NCBI GenBank assembly: GCA_964597035.1 | Contig: CAZQWM010000022.1 | Coordinates: 1 to 36,123 of the forward strand | DNA from: Fen-1362 sp964597035 | GTDB taxonomy: Bacteria; Planctomycetota; Phycisphaerae; Sedimentisphaerales; Anaerobacaceae | Reading direction: 5' to 3' | DNA: 36,123 nt | Shown here: in pieces, positions 18,415 through 25,898 of the stretch | How positions within the stretch are numbered: the first letter of the stretch is position 1 | Layout of the letters: every line of letters begins with the position of its first letter | The notes under the pieces: generated by a model | Told to the model about the DNA's origin: nothing | The model's input: only the letters and a program-made list of their open reading frames with translations | Databases searched by the model: none | Position numbers and translations under genes: made by a program

Positions 18415-19272
18415 ATGAGAAAAAAATGCTTTTTGGTAGGTGTGGTGTTATTGGCTGCAATCGGGTTTGCCCAGGCCCAGGATGGCGACCTGCACGGTGC
18501 CGCGGGGATTACTTACGGTACCCGCTATGTTTGGCGCGGATTCGAGCCCTTTGGCTCCCAGACTGCTATTCATCCGTTTGTTGACCTCGACCTGATGGGT
18601 ACCGGCTTCGGAATTAACGTTACGGCGCATCGCGCCAATTCCTCAGGATATGAGCAAAACGAACGCTGGGATTACTCCTTATACTACAGGAACACTCTCG
18701 GTGAGGCCGGGGATGAATTCGCCACCGCTTATCAGTTGAGCTACGTCTATTACAACTATCCAGATTTGAGCAGCCACACCAGACAAAGCGCCGACCTTCA
18801 GGAAATTAACGCGCTGCTGTCCTGGCCAAACCTGCTCGGCGTCAAGGGGCTTGTGCCGAGGTATTGCCTCGTTAAGCTCTGGGCCTCCAACAGCGGGTCG
18901 TGGGTCGCCAGCGGTAACCCAAATGGCGGAAGTGCTTCCGGCTTTGCCCATATCTTTATGCTCGATTACGCCCTGCCGGTTGCCGGCCTGACCGCCGAGA
19001 CCCCTGAGCAGACACTCAATTTCCATACCGAGTTGGTCTACAATGACGGCGTTGACCCAAGACCAGGTGGCGGGTATAAAGATTCCGACTGGACCAATTT
19101 CGTGATGGGTGTCTCTACCGACTTCGATCTCGGCAACAACTTGATATTCACCCCAGGTCTCAACTACCAGATAACAATGGAAGATAACGGGGACTTGGGC
19201 TATTACGGCAAGGGCGTCAGCCCCAACCATGACATAATCTGGGCGACTTTTACCGTAAAATACACATTCTAA
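18415..19272 (+). CDS. outer-membrane beta-barrel protein (Gcw_chp-like)
   Basis: A 285-aa exported protein with a signal peptide (1-21, ending AQA). It is rich in alternating aromatic/hydrophobic strands and ends in YTF, the terminal phenylalanine expected for barrels inserted by BamA. The early segment ITYGTRYVWRGFEPFGSQTA (about 32-51) resembles the YxWRG motif of the Gcw_chp family of uncharacterised outer-membrane proteins. An AAGGAG site lies nine bases before the ATG. It has its own promoter and an excellent terminator, so it is transcribed alone. Function is unknown; a porin-like role is inference. It is distinct in sequence from the second barrel gene downstream. Confidence 0.8.
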   Translation: MRKKCFLVGVVLLAAIGFAQAQDGDLHGAAGITYGTRYVWRGFEPFGSQTAIHPFVDLDLMGTGFGINVTAHRANSSGYEQNERWDYSLYYRNTLGEAGDEFATAYQLSYVYYNYPDLSSHTRQSADLQEINALLSWPNLLGVKGLVPRYCLVKLWASNSGSWVASGNPNGGSASGFAHIFMLDYALPVAGLTAETPEQTLNFHTELVYNDGVDPRPGGGYKDSDWTNFVMGVSTDFDLGNNLIFTPGLNYQITMEDNGDLGYYGKGVSPNHDIIWATFTVKYTF

Positions 19273-19300
19273 GCCAGTAAAATTGATTCGTTGCAATCGA

Positions 19301-19338
19301 AAAGAGCCGGTTTATATACACGCCGGCTCTTTCATTTC
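19301..19338 (+). terminator. Rho-independent terminator after the first barrel gene
   Basis: A perfect 10-bp stem (AAAGAGCCGG, 19301-19310, with CCGGCTCTTT, 19323-19332) with a 12-base loop, followed by a T-rich stretch, begins 28 bases after the stop codon. Confidence 0.85.
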
Positions 19339-19487
19339 AATAACCTGTCTCCATCAACAATCAGACTTGTTATTTATGTGCCTAACATTACCGAATGAAA
19401 AAACTCCGAATTGTGCTCAGCATTCCGGTTCGTAACAACCCATTATAAAAGCACTTGCGAAAATAGGAAGAAAAAATATTTTTGGGC

Positions 19488-19516
19488 TTGAGTTTCATCT
19501 GCTCTCCGCATATATT
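19488..19516 (+). promoter_or_regulatory. strong sigma70-type promoter of the second barrel gene
   Basis: TTGAGT (19488-19493) and TATATT (19511-19516) are separated by exactly 17 bases. Transcription should start near 19523, leaving a leader of about 130 bases that contains the nested hairpin described next. Confidence 0.55.
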
Positions 19517-19566
19517 CTCCGCTTAGGAAGTGGCCCCTTGAAAATAAGTGACTGCGTCTGGTAGAG

Positions 19567-19616
19567 AAACCGCGTTGCGATGAGTGCGTCGCTCATCAAT
19601 CAAAGCTGCGGTTTTT
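19567..19616 (+). promoter_or_regulatory. nested leader hairpin with U-run (possible attenuator)
   Basis: Outer arms AAACCGC (19567-19573) and GCGGTTT (19608-19614) enclose an inner hairpin GATGAG (19579-19584) / CTCATC (19592-19597). The 3' arm runs straight into TTTTT, and the structure lies about 40 bases before the barrel-gene ATG, inside the predicted leader. This has the form of an intrinsic terminator placed in a 5' leader, so transcription may be attenuated. I could not match the sequence before it to a known riboswitch class. Confidence 0.5.
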
Positions 19617-19654
19617 AACAATGGTAAAATGTGATTTTTTGAAAGGAACTGGTT

Positions 19655-20371
19655 ATGGAGAGGAGATTGCTACTGTTAGCTGTTACATTTTTACTGGTCA
19701 CTATGACCTATTCACCTGCATTAGCTGTTGCTCCCTTGGGCACTCCAACGGCGGGCCTCAAGCAAGGCCAGTTTAGTGCCGCTTTTGAGTACGCTATCGG
19801 AGAAGCCGACCTCGAAGTTAGTGGTCATGGAATCAGTGAAACGCTGAAAGACGTCGAATCAAATGCCTTCCTGGCAAACCTCGGCTATGGAATAACCGAT
19901 GATTGGGAATTCTACGTCCTCCTGGGTGTTGCCAACGTCCAGGCCGATGACCTTGATTTCGACGGTGATTATGGTTTTGCTTATGGCCTCGGAACAAAGT
20001 ACACCTTCGCAAGGGATGAATCTCTCTCCTGGGGTGCAATGTTCCAAATCGACTGGAATAAGAGCGAGGACAAGGTTAGTGGCGTAGACATTGAATTTGA
20101 TTACTATGAGATGACAATAGCTGTCGGACCGACCTACGAGTTGAGCGATACAATGCGCATCTACGGCGGCCCGTTCTTCTACTTCCTTAATGGCGACCTG
20201 AAAGGAAATTATGAAAGCATGAGCGCCACTTTTGACCTCGAAGAAGAATCAATGTTCGGCGGCTATGTCGGCTTGGAAGTCGACCTCGACCAAAGTGCTT
20301 CCATCTATGGCGAATTTCAGTTCACAGGGGACGCTTGGACCTTCGGCACCGGCATCGGCTGGAAATTCTAA
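19655..20371 (+). CDS. outer-membrane beta-barrel protein (small porin-like)
   Basis: A 238-aa exported protein with a signal peptide (about 1-25), then alternating amphipathic strands (for example NAFLANLGYGITDDWEFYVL and YGFAYGLGTKYTF) and a C-terminal GIGWKF ending in phenylalanine. This is the pattern of an outer-membrane barrel of about 8-10 strands. It is acidic in the loops, with many D and E in the DLDFDGD and DLEEES stretches. It is preceded by its own promoter and a hairpin leader and followed by a terminator, so it is monocistronic. I cannot assign a substrate or a named family; OprF/OmpA-barrel-like proteins are the nearest general class. Confidence 0.75.
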   Translation: MERRLLLLAVTFLLVTMTYSPALAVAPLGTPTAGLKQGQFSAAFEYAIGEADLEVSGHGISETLKDVESNAFLANLGYGITDDWEFYVLLGVANVQADDLDFDGDYGFAYGLGTKYTFARDESLSWGAMFQIDWNKSEDKVSGVDIEFDYYEMTIAVGPTYELSDTMRIYGGPFFYFLNGDLKGNYESMSATFDLEEESMFGGYVGLEVDLDQSASIYGEFQFTGDAWTFGTGIGWKF

Positions 20372-20412
20372 GTGCTCCTGATGCCCTCGATGAACAGCAA
20401 GTTCACACTAAA

Positions 20413-20447
20413 AAAAGGCCGGCTGTGATAACCGGCCTTTTCTTTTT
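20413..20447. terminator. bidirectional Rho-independent terminator
   Basis: A perfect 10-bp stem AAAAGGCCGG (20413-20422) / CCGGCCTTTT (20432-20441) with a nine-base loop is flanked by A-rich sequence on the left and T-rich on the right. It lies between the barrel gene (+) and the polyprenyl synthase gene (-), which converge, so it can serve both. Confidence 0.85.
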
Positions 20448-20470
20448 AATCCGAGGCGAAATGAATTACA

Positions 20471-21511
20471 CTAAGCATCCCGTTCCGTAACAAACCGCGA
20501 TATCTCAATCAGTGCGGTTTTGCCATCGCTCTCCCGAAGTTTCGCTATTGCTGCTATGGCCTCGCCGGCAAACTCACGTGCACGCTTTTGAGCGTATTCG
20601 ATACTGCCGTGCGTTCGCAGCTTCTCAGCTAGTAATGACCACTCGTTTATCCCGGCTTCTGTCTCTCGCGGTACAGGTGCGTCCAGAATCCGCTTTACAG
20701 TCGTCCTGTCCCCCTCCACCGCCGTCCTGAGCAAATGGATAATCGGAAGCGTCAGGTTACGCTCCCCTAAGTCGCTGCCGACCGGCTTTCCAATCTCGCT
20801 CTCTTCCCCAATCAAATCAAGAACGTCGTCGGTAATCTGAAATGCAATGCCCGTCTTGCGCCCGTAATCAGCCAGCGCCTGCACACGCGATTCATCCGCT
20901 CTCGCCAGCATCCCCCCGAGCACACACGCCACCTCGAACAATGCCGCCGTCTTCTGGCTTATTATCTCGATGTATTCCGTCTCACCAAGCCCACGGTTGC
21001 CACGCTCGGCTATTTGCCTCAATTCCCCTTCGCAGGTCTGTGCCGCAGCCGACGCAATCTTCTCCGCCACGTGACCATCCAGGCAAACACACATCCTGAA
21101 TACCCTGCTCAGCAGAAAATCTCCCAGCAGCACCGCCGACTCATTGCCTTCAAGCCAGTTGACCGTCGCTACTCCTCGCCGGCTCCTGCCCTCGTCAACT
21201 ACGTCATCGTGCAGAAGCGTCGCGCTGTGTATCATCTCCACAATGGCCGCCGCGTAAATATGCTCCTCGCTCAACTCTCCGAACGCCCTGCCGGAAAGCA
21301 AAACCAGTCCGGGCCTTATCATTTTGCCCCCGCCGATTTTGATATGCTCCGCAAGCTCCCGAACCCGCTCACTGCAATTCCGCAACTGTTCTTCAATCAA
21401 TGACTTTACCTGTGCAAGCTCGCTGGACACTATGGAAAAGGCCGAAACCCTGCCCCCGGAAACCCCCGAATTAAAGGCGGTGGCCCTGCCCTTTTGTGAC
21501 GATGGTTGCAT
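20471..21511 (-). CDS. ispB: polyprenyl diphosphate synthase (IspB/HepT-like)
   Basis: Trans-isoprenyl diphosphate synthase (346 aa) that extends farnesyl-PP with isopentenyl-PP units; products of this class supply the quinone side chain. The first aspartate-rich motif is DDVVD (102-106, in SATLLHDDVVDEGRSRRG) and the second is DDVLD (228-232, in FQITDDVLDLIG). Small residues at the chain-length positions before the first motif suggest a long-chain product, but length cannot be fixed from sequence alone. No good ribosome-binding site precedes the ATG at 21511; the first 25 or so residues are poorly conserved-looking, so a later start is possible. Last gene of the minus-strand run starting at lysS. 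Confidence 0.9.
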   Translation of the reverse strand: MQPSSQKGRATAFNSGVSGGRVSAFSIVSSELAQVKSLIEEQLRNCSERVRELAEHIKIGGGKMIRPGLVLLSGRAFGELSEEHIYAAAIVEMIHSATLLHDDVVDEGRSRRGVATVNWLEGNESAVLLGDFLLSRVFRMCVCLDGHVAEKIASAAAQTCEGELRQIAERGNRGLGETEYIEIISQKTAALFEVACVLGGMLARADESRVQALADYGRKTGIAFQITDDVLDLIGEESEIGKPVGSDLGERNLTLPIIHLLRTAVEGDRTTVKRILDAPVPRETEAGINEWSLLAEKLRTHGSIEYAQKRAREFAGEAIAAIAKLRESDGKTALIEISRFVTERDA

Positions 21512-21561
21512 ATAGCCAATCGCAGCCCCCGCTGCCGTCTTGCGACAGCAAGACGCGGGTG

Positions 21562-22428
21562 CTACTTCTCCTTTCCGTGTGCGTAGCGGAAGAATTTGTC
21601 CCTTAACAGTTTCGTCACCCTCCCCGGCTTGCCGTCGCCTATTACCCGGCCGTCTATCTCCACAATACCAATCACCTCCGCAGCCGTCCCCGTCAAAAAC
21701 AGCTCGTCACTTGTATACAAATCGAACCTCGTAAGGTTCTTCTCTACTACCTCTATACCTTCTTTCTTCGCCAACCGAATCACCACGCCCCGGGTTATCC
21801 CCTCAAGACACCCCGCCTCGCTTGGCGGCGTATAAACAACCCCTCTCCTGACTGTAAACACATTGTCTCCCGTCGCCTCCGCAACGTATCCCTCGTGATT
21901 ATACATTACCGCCTCTGGAACGTCGTTATCCAGCGCCTCAATCTTCGCAAGTATGTTATTCAGGTAGTTCATACTCTTTATCTGAGGCGGTATCGCAAGC
22001 GGATGATTTCGAACCGTAGTCGCGCTGATTATCTTCATCCCCTTCTCGTACAGCTCCTCGGGATACAGCTGGATATTGTCCGCGATTATGAAAACCACCT
22101 GGTTTTCACATATAAACGGGTTCAGCCCTAACGTACCTACTCCTCGAGTAACAACCAGCCGTATGTAACCATCAATCACGCTATTTGCCTCGACGGTCTT
22201 CAGCGTCGCATCAGTGAGCTTTTCCTTGCTCATCGGAATCCCGAGCCGAATCCCCTTTGCCGAGTCGTAAAGTCGGTCTATGTGCGCCTCCAGCTCGAAC
22301 ACCCGCCCGCTGTAAACTCGAATACCCTCGAACACACCATCTCCGTATAGCAAACCATGGTCAAACACGGTTATCTTTGCATCCTTCTCGTCGACGAGTC
22401 TGTCACCAAGCCAAATCTTCAATGCCAT
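21562..22428 (-). CDS. ilvE: branched-chain amino acid aminotransferase-type class IV aminotransferase
   Basis: Fold-type IV PLP aminotransferase (288 aa), most like IlvE, which transaminates leucine, isoleucine and valine with 2-oxoglutarate. The N-terminal motif FDHGLLYGDGVFEGIRVYSG (22-41) is typical. The PLP lysine is Lys151 in PPQIKSMNYLNNILAK, and FLTGTAAEVIGI with the following glycine-rich segment form the cofactor phosphate site. D-amino-acid aminotransferase and aminodeoxychorismate lyase share the fold; the EGIRVYSGRVF pattern favours IlvE. It lies 38 bases after lolD and 50 before the polyprenyl synthase. A perfect 8-bp hairpin (21536-21555) sits in the gap downstream. Confidence 0.88.
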   Translation of the reverse strand: MALKIWLGDRLVDEKDAKITVFDHGLLYGDGVFEGIRVYSGRVFELEAHIDRLYDSAKGIRLGIPMSKEKLTDATLKTVEANSVIDGYIRLVVTRGVGTLGLNPFICENQVVFIIADNIQLYPEELYEKGMKIISATTVRNHPLAIPPQIKSMNYLNNILAKIEALDNDVPEAVMYNHEGYVAEATGDNVFTVRRGVVYTPPSEAGCLEGITRGVVIRLAKKEGIEVVEKNLTRFDLYTSDELFLTGTAAEVIGIVEIDGRVIGDGKPGRVTKLLRDKFFRYAHGKEK

Positions 22429-22466
22429 AAACCTTTCCTCAGTCCTCTTTCGCCATAAAAGCAGGT

Positions 22467-23162
22467 CTACTTTATCCTGCCGTCGGCCAGTGTAATTGTC
22501 CGCCCGGCCCGCCGAGCAACCCTCTCATCATGCGTCACCATCACTATTGTCTGCCCCGCACGATTCAATCTTTCGAGCACATCAAGGATACCATTTCCCG
22601 TCGCTGAGTCAAGGTTTCCCGTCGGCTCATCCGCCAGAAGAACGCTCGGCTCATTCATAATCGCCCGCACTATAGCCGCACGCTGCCGCTCCCCGCCCGA
22701 CAACTGATATGGCTTGTGCGATGCCCTTTCACTCAGCCCCACCTCTTCCAGTAGCTCTTGTCCGCGACGTCTCACCGCGCCCCGGACCGACAGCCATCGT
22801 ATTATACCTGCCGGGACCATCGCCGGTAAAATCACATTCTCTAATACACTTAATTCGTCTAACAAATGGTAAAACTGAAACACAAACCCTACCATTTTAT
22901 TGCGATATCTGTTCAACTCGCCCCCGCTCATTTCGCTAAGCTTGCGCCCGTCATAACACACCTGACCCTTATCTGGCCTGTCCAGCGCACCGAGTATATG
23001 CAGCAGCGTGCTTTTACCGCTTCCTGACGCCCCCACTATCGCCAGAAACTCCCCTCTCCTGACCGCCAGCTCAACCCCCTTCAAAACGTGCACTTCCGCC
23101 GCGCCCATTCGATATGACTTGTGAATATCCTGTGCTTCTATTATGAAATCATCTTTGCTCAT
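22467..23162 (-). CDS. lolD: LolD-type lipoprotein-releasing ABC transporter ATPase
   Basis: ABC ATPase of the LolD/MacB family (231 aa), which powers release of lipoproteins from the inner membrane. Walker A GASGSGKS (44-51), signature LSGGE (154-158), Walker B VLLADEPTGNLDS (174-186) and the switch histidine VTHDE are all present. The start at 23162 (MSKDDF) overlaps the stop of the upstream permease gene by four bases. The open frame continues to 23360, but that part lies inside the permease gene and is not plausible protein. Together with the two permease genes it forms a complete LolCDE-like set. Confidence 0.93.
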   Translation of the reverse strand: MSKDDFIIEAQDIHKSYRMGAAEVHVLKGVELAVRRGEFLAIVGASGSGKSTLLHILGALDRPDKGQVCYDGRKLSEMSGGELNRYRNKMVGFVFQFYHLLDELSVLENVILPAMVPAGIIRWLSVRGAVRRRGQELLEEVGLSERASHKPYQLSGGERQRAAIVRAIMNEPSVLLADEPTGNLDSATGNGILDVLERLNRAGQTIVMVTHDERVARRAGRTITLADGRIK

Positions 23163-24508
23163 ATCTGACTCACCTGCAATGACTCGACGCACCTCGCCTT
23201 CGCCGCCCGAATACTCGGCAGTGCCGCACCTGCAACGCACGACAAAATCGCACACCCCGCAACCACCAGCACCATCGCCGGCTCCATTCGGTGCGGTATT
23301 TCTCCTATCGCATATATCGTCCGGTCCCACAACTGAAATCCGAATCGCTCGAACAGCCATCCCTCTATCGAATTTATATTCCTCAGAAAAACCAGACCCG
23401 CCGCAGCACCCACTGCAGAACCCACAGCGCCTAAGAGCACCGCAAAACCCAAAAACACACCCATAACATCACAGTTCGATGCACCCACGCTTTTTAGCGT
23501 CCCTATATCCTTGGTCTTATGACTGACTATCATATAGAAAACAACGAACACTACAAACACAGTCGTCAGTCCCACTAAGCCGAACATCGCCGTCATCATC
23601 GTCTGTTCTTTCTCCATCGCCGCGATAAACTCCCGCCTGTGCTCCTTCCAGCTCTGCACGCTCACACCTGCCAACAGACCCGCGTATTGCTCACTGCTTG
23701 TTTTGTCGCTGAACTCCGCCCACAGCTCCCGTACTTTCTGACAGCCTTCTTCGAGAGCAACGCCCGGCCTGAACTTTATATGAAGCCTAGACACCCGCCT
23801 GGCTGGCCCACCCATCCCGCAAAGAACCTGCGCGTCCTCAAAAGGCAGATACATCACCGATGAATCCACCCTCGCCAGCCCGCTTTCTGAAAAATCACTC
23901 AAATAAAAAGTCTTCGTGTTAACCACATCTGTCCCCGCCTTCGCCAAAGCGCCCTTCGCCGTCAGCGGGAAACATGTCACCGAAATCGCCGCTTCAACAG
24001 GGCTTGAGTCATAAAAATACTCGCCCTTTGAATTTCTATTTAGCCACAGCTCAACCCCAACCACACAGCCCGCAAGATTCGAATCATAATCCGGCTGAAA
24101 CGCTATCGCCGCATCATCTCCGTGGTAGTGCAGCGTCTCTGCGAAACCGGTGGCCCTGCTGTGCAGCACGGGGTCAATCCCGATTATCTCCAACCCAACG
24201 CTGCCCTCCGCCCCCTCTGAATTGGCCAGCGCAAAGCTGTTTATCACCGGCGACACAGCTTCTACAAAATCCGTTGCTCCCAGAATCTTCACAAAATCTT
24301 CGTAATATACAAACCCTACTAACGACTCCGTCCCCACTACGCAGTCGCCCGTAAAGCTGTGGTTTTTCTTTTTGAAATCCCCCACCAGTCCCGTCATTAC
24401 CGTCATAACCACAACGACAATGAACACGCACAGCGCCACCGCCCCCAGCGCAAGATAACTTATTCGCCTCCTGAAAAAATACCGAATTGCCAGCTTGATT
24501 TTATACAC
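23159..24508 (-). CDS. lolE: LolC/LolE-family lipoprotein-releasing permease (second copy)
   Basis: ABC permease with the MacB/FtsX layout (449 aa). It has an N-terminal cytoplasmic basic helix (MYKIKLAIRYFFRRR), a first transmembrane helix (about 18-40), a large periplasmic domain (about 45-300) and three C-terminal helices (about 308-335, 355-380 and 410-435). The C-terminal FtsX domain carries the family pattern DIGTLKSVGASNCDVMGVFLGFA, which couples to the ATPase. It starts 11 bases after the preceding permease gene and overlaps lolD by four bases. Which of the two permeases plays LolC and which LolE cannot be decided from the sequence alone. Confidence 0.88.
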   Translation of the reverse strand: MYKIKLAIRYFFRRRISYLALGAVALCVFIVVVVMTVMTGLVGDFKKKNHSFTGDCVVGTESLVGFVYYEDFVKILGATDFVEAVSPVINSFALANSEGAEGSVGLEIIGIDPVLHSRATGFAETLHYHGDDAAIAFQPDYDSNLAGCVVGVELWLNRNSKGEYFYDSSPVEAAISVTCFPLTAKGALAKAGTDVVNTKTFYLSDFSESGLARVDSSVMYLPFEDAQVLCGMGGPARRVSRLHIKFRPGVALEEGCQKVRELWAEFSDKTSSEQYAGLLAGVSVQSWKEHRREFIAAMEKEQTMMTAMFGLVGLTTVFVVFVVFYMIVSHKTKDIGTLKSVGASNCDVMGVFLGFAVLLGAVGSAVGAAAGLVFLRNINSIEGWLFERFGFQLWDRTIYAIGEIPHRMEPAMVLVVAGCAILSCVAGAALPSIRAAKARCVESLQVSQI

Positions 24509-24519
24509 GACTCATCGAC

Positions 24520-25863
24520 CTATTCGTATCTTAAAATATCCACCGGCCGGGTCCTCGCCGCGATAATTGCCGGTATCAGCGCCCCAGCCGCAGCCGCAAC
24601 TATCGCCGCAATGACTATCGGCACTGCACCTGCCCAGTCGACCGTATCCGGTATCCTGCTGAACATATACACACTTGCTTTCCACAGCTTCAGCCCGAGC
24701 AGTTTTCCAATCGAATGCTCTACCGCGTTTATATTCCTTGTCACGATGTACCCAAGTCCCGTTCCAATCGCCGCGCCTGCCACTCCGACAACCGCTCCGA
24801 AACCCAAAAACACAGCCGCCACCGACACACTGCTCGCCCCGCAGCTTTTCACTATCGAAATGTCCTTGCGCCGCGTCTCCACAATCATATAGAAAATGCA
24901 GAATATCAGCAGCACCGCGCTCATACTCACCACTCCGAATATCAGCAGCAATACTCCCATCTGCTTGCGAATCTCAACCACGTATCTGCTCTGAAGTTGG
25001 CTGGCCGATTCAATCATCGCACTTTGTATCTGGTATGGCTCCCAACCAAGCCGCTCCGAGGCGAACACCCCCCACACGCCGCGAATTGCAGCAAGCGCAA
25101 CCTCCATATCACAACCTTTTCGTAGCTTAATCTGAATCTGACCGGCTATCGGCCCCGACTTCGGATAAATCGACTCGCGCAGCCGCTCTATCGGCACGTA
25201 CACAACCCGGTTGTCGAGATAATACACGCCGGTGAATATCGCGTCAGCAATCACCAATCGCATCGTCGTTCTTCTGAACTCCCTCTTCTCGCCTTGCCCC
25301 CCGGCCACCGAACCACCTGTGGCCAGCGTTGTCGAACCAGTCGTAAGCACAACCTCCTGCCCTATCTCCTCGCGCACGGCGTTGAAGTCATACTCATCCG
25401 TCTTCTCATCCGGCCTAGCCAGCACCCCAACACCGATGTAACTTTCGATTCCCTTTTCAGACGAAATGGAAGTGGGAGTCTTTTTTTCGTTTAGCAGTGA
25501 CTGCTCGAACGCCGTCACTTTGCCTCGCTTTTGCACCTCGATTCCCCATATCTCCACCGCCCGCACGTCTCCCTTGTCCAGATGCAAAAGACCCTGTGCC
25601 GACAATGTCGCCGTCGCCGCCTCCACCACTCCCAATTCCTCTAACTGCTCGATAAGCTCATCGTAGTGCTCGAACTTCCTCCCCGGCGACAAAACAACGT
25701 CCCCTATCGCGTCAACCGCGCTCTGCTCGAACGCGCCGATGAATCCGTTGAATAAGCTGACTACGACTATCAGAAGTGCGCACGAAAGGCCAACAGCCGC
25801 GACACTCAGCAGCACCACCCTCCTCTTGCCAAGGTATCGCAGCCACAAAAATAGCTTCAGCAT
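24520..25863 (-). CDS. lolC: LolC/LolE-family lipoprotein-releasing permease (first copy)
   Basis: A second MacB/FtsX-type permease (447 aa), paralogous to its downstream neighbour. It has an N-terminal helix (LRYLGKRRVVLLSVAAVGLSCALLIVVVS, 8-36), a periplasmic domain (about 40-300) and three C-terminal helices. The FtsX motif reads DISIVKSCGASSVSVAAVFLGFG. A repeat-like glycine/alanine stretch (AAIVAAAAGALIPAIIAART) forms the last helix. It lies 35 bases after lysS on the same strand. In diderm bacteria with LolCE heterodimers, two adjacent permeases with LolD suffice for lipoprotein release; the outer-membrane receptor LolB is not seen here. Confidence 0.88.
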   Translation of the reverse strand: MLKLFLWLRYLGKRRVVLLSVAAVGLSCALLIVVVSLFNGFIGAFEQSAVDAIGDVVLSPGRKFEHYDELIEQLEELGVVEAATATLSAQGLLHLDKGDVRAVEIWGIEVQKRGKVTAFEQSLLNEKKTPTSISSEKGIESYIGVGVLARPDEKTDEYDFNAVREEIGQEVVLTTGSTTLATGGSVAGGQGEKREFRRTTMRLVIADAIFTGVYYLDNRVVYVPIERLRESIYPKSGPIAGQIQIKLRKGCDMEVALAAIRGVWGVFASERLGWEPYQIQSAMIESASQLQSRYVVEIRKQMGVLLLIFGVVSMSAVLLIFCIFYMIVETRRKDISIVKSCGASSVSVAAVFLGFGAVVGVAGAAIGTGLGYIVTRNINAVEHSIGKLLGLKLWKASVYMFSRIPDTVDWAGAVPIVIAAIVAAAAGALIPAIIAARTRPVDILRYE

Positions 25864-25898
25864 CTATTACCCGTTCGATTTTGTTACACTGCGGTGAG

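Larger units (their letters stand above)
19339..19654 (+). other. intergenic region with promoter and structured leader of the second barrel gene
   Basis: This 316-base stretch has no gene. The first 150 bases are AT-rich and featureless to my eye. A promoter (19488-19516) then gives a leader of about 130 bases holding a large nested hairpin followed by a run of five T (19567-19616). The ribosome-binding site GAAAGGA precedes the ATG at 19655. Confidence 0.6.

Noticed and set aside
19523..19654. Known riboswitch (SAM or cyclic-di-GMP type) in the leader of the second barrel gene
   Set aside because: The leader has a terminator-like hairpin, but I could not find the conserved core of either class.
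23163..23360. Extended N terminus for LolD
   Set aside because: It lies within the permease gene; the ATG at 23162 gives the normal length and a 4-base overlap.
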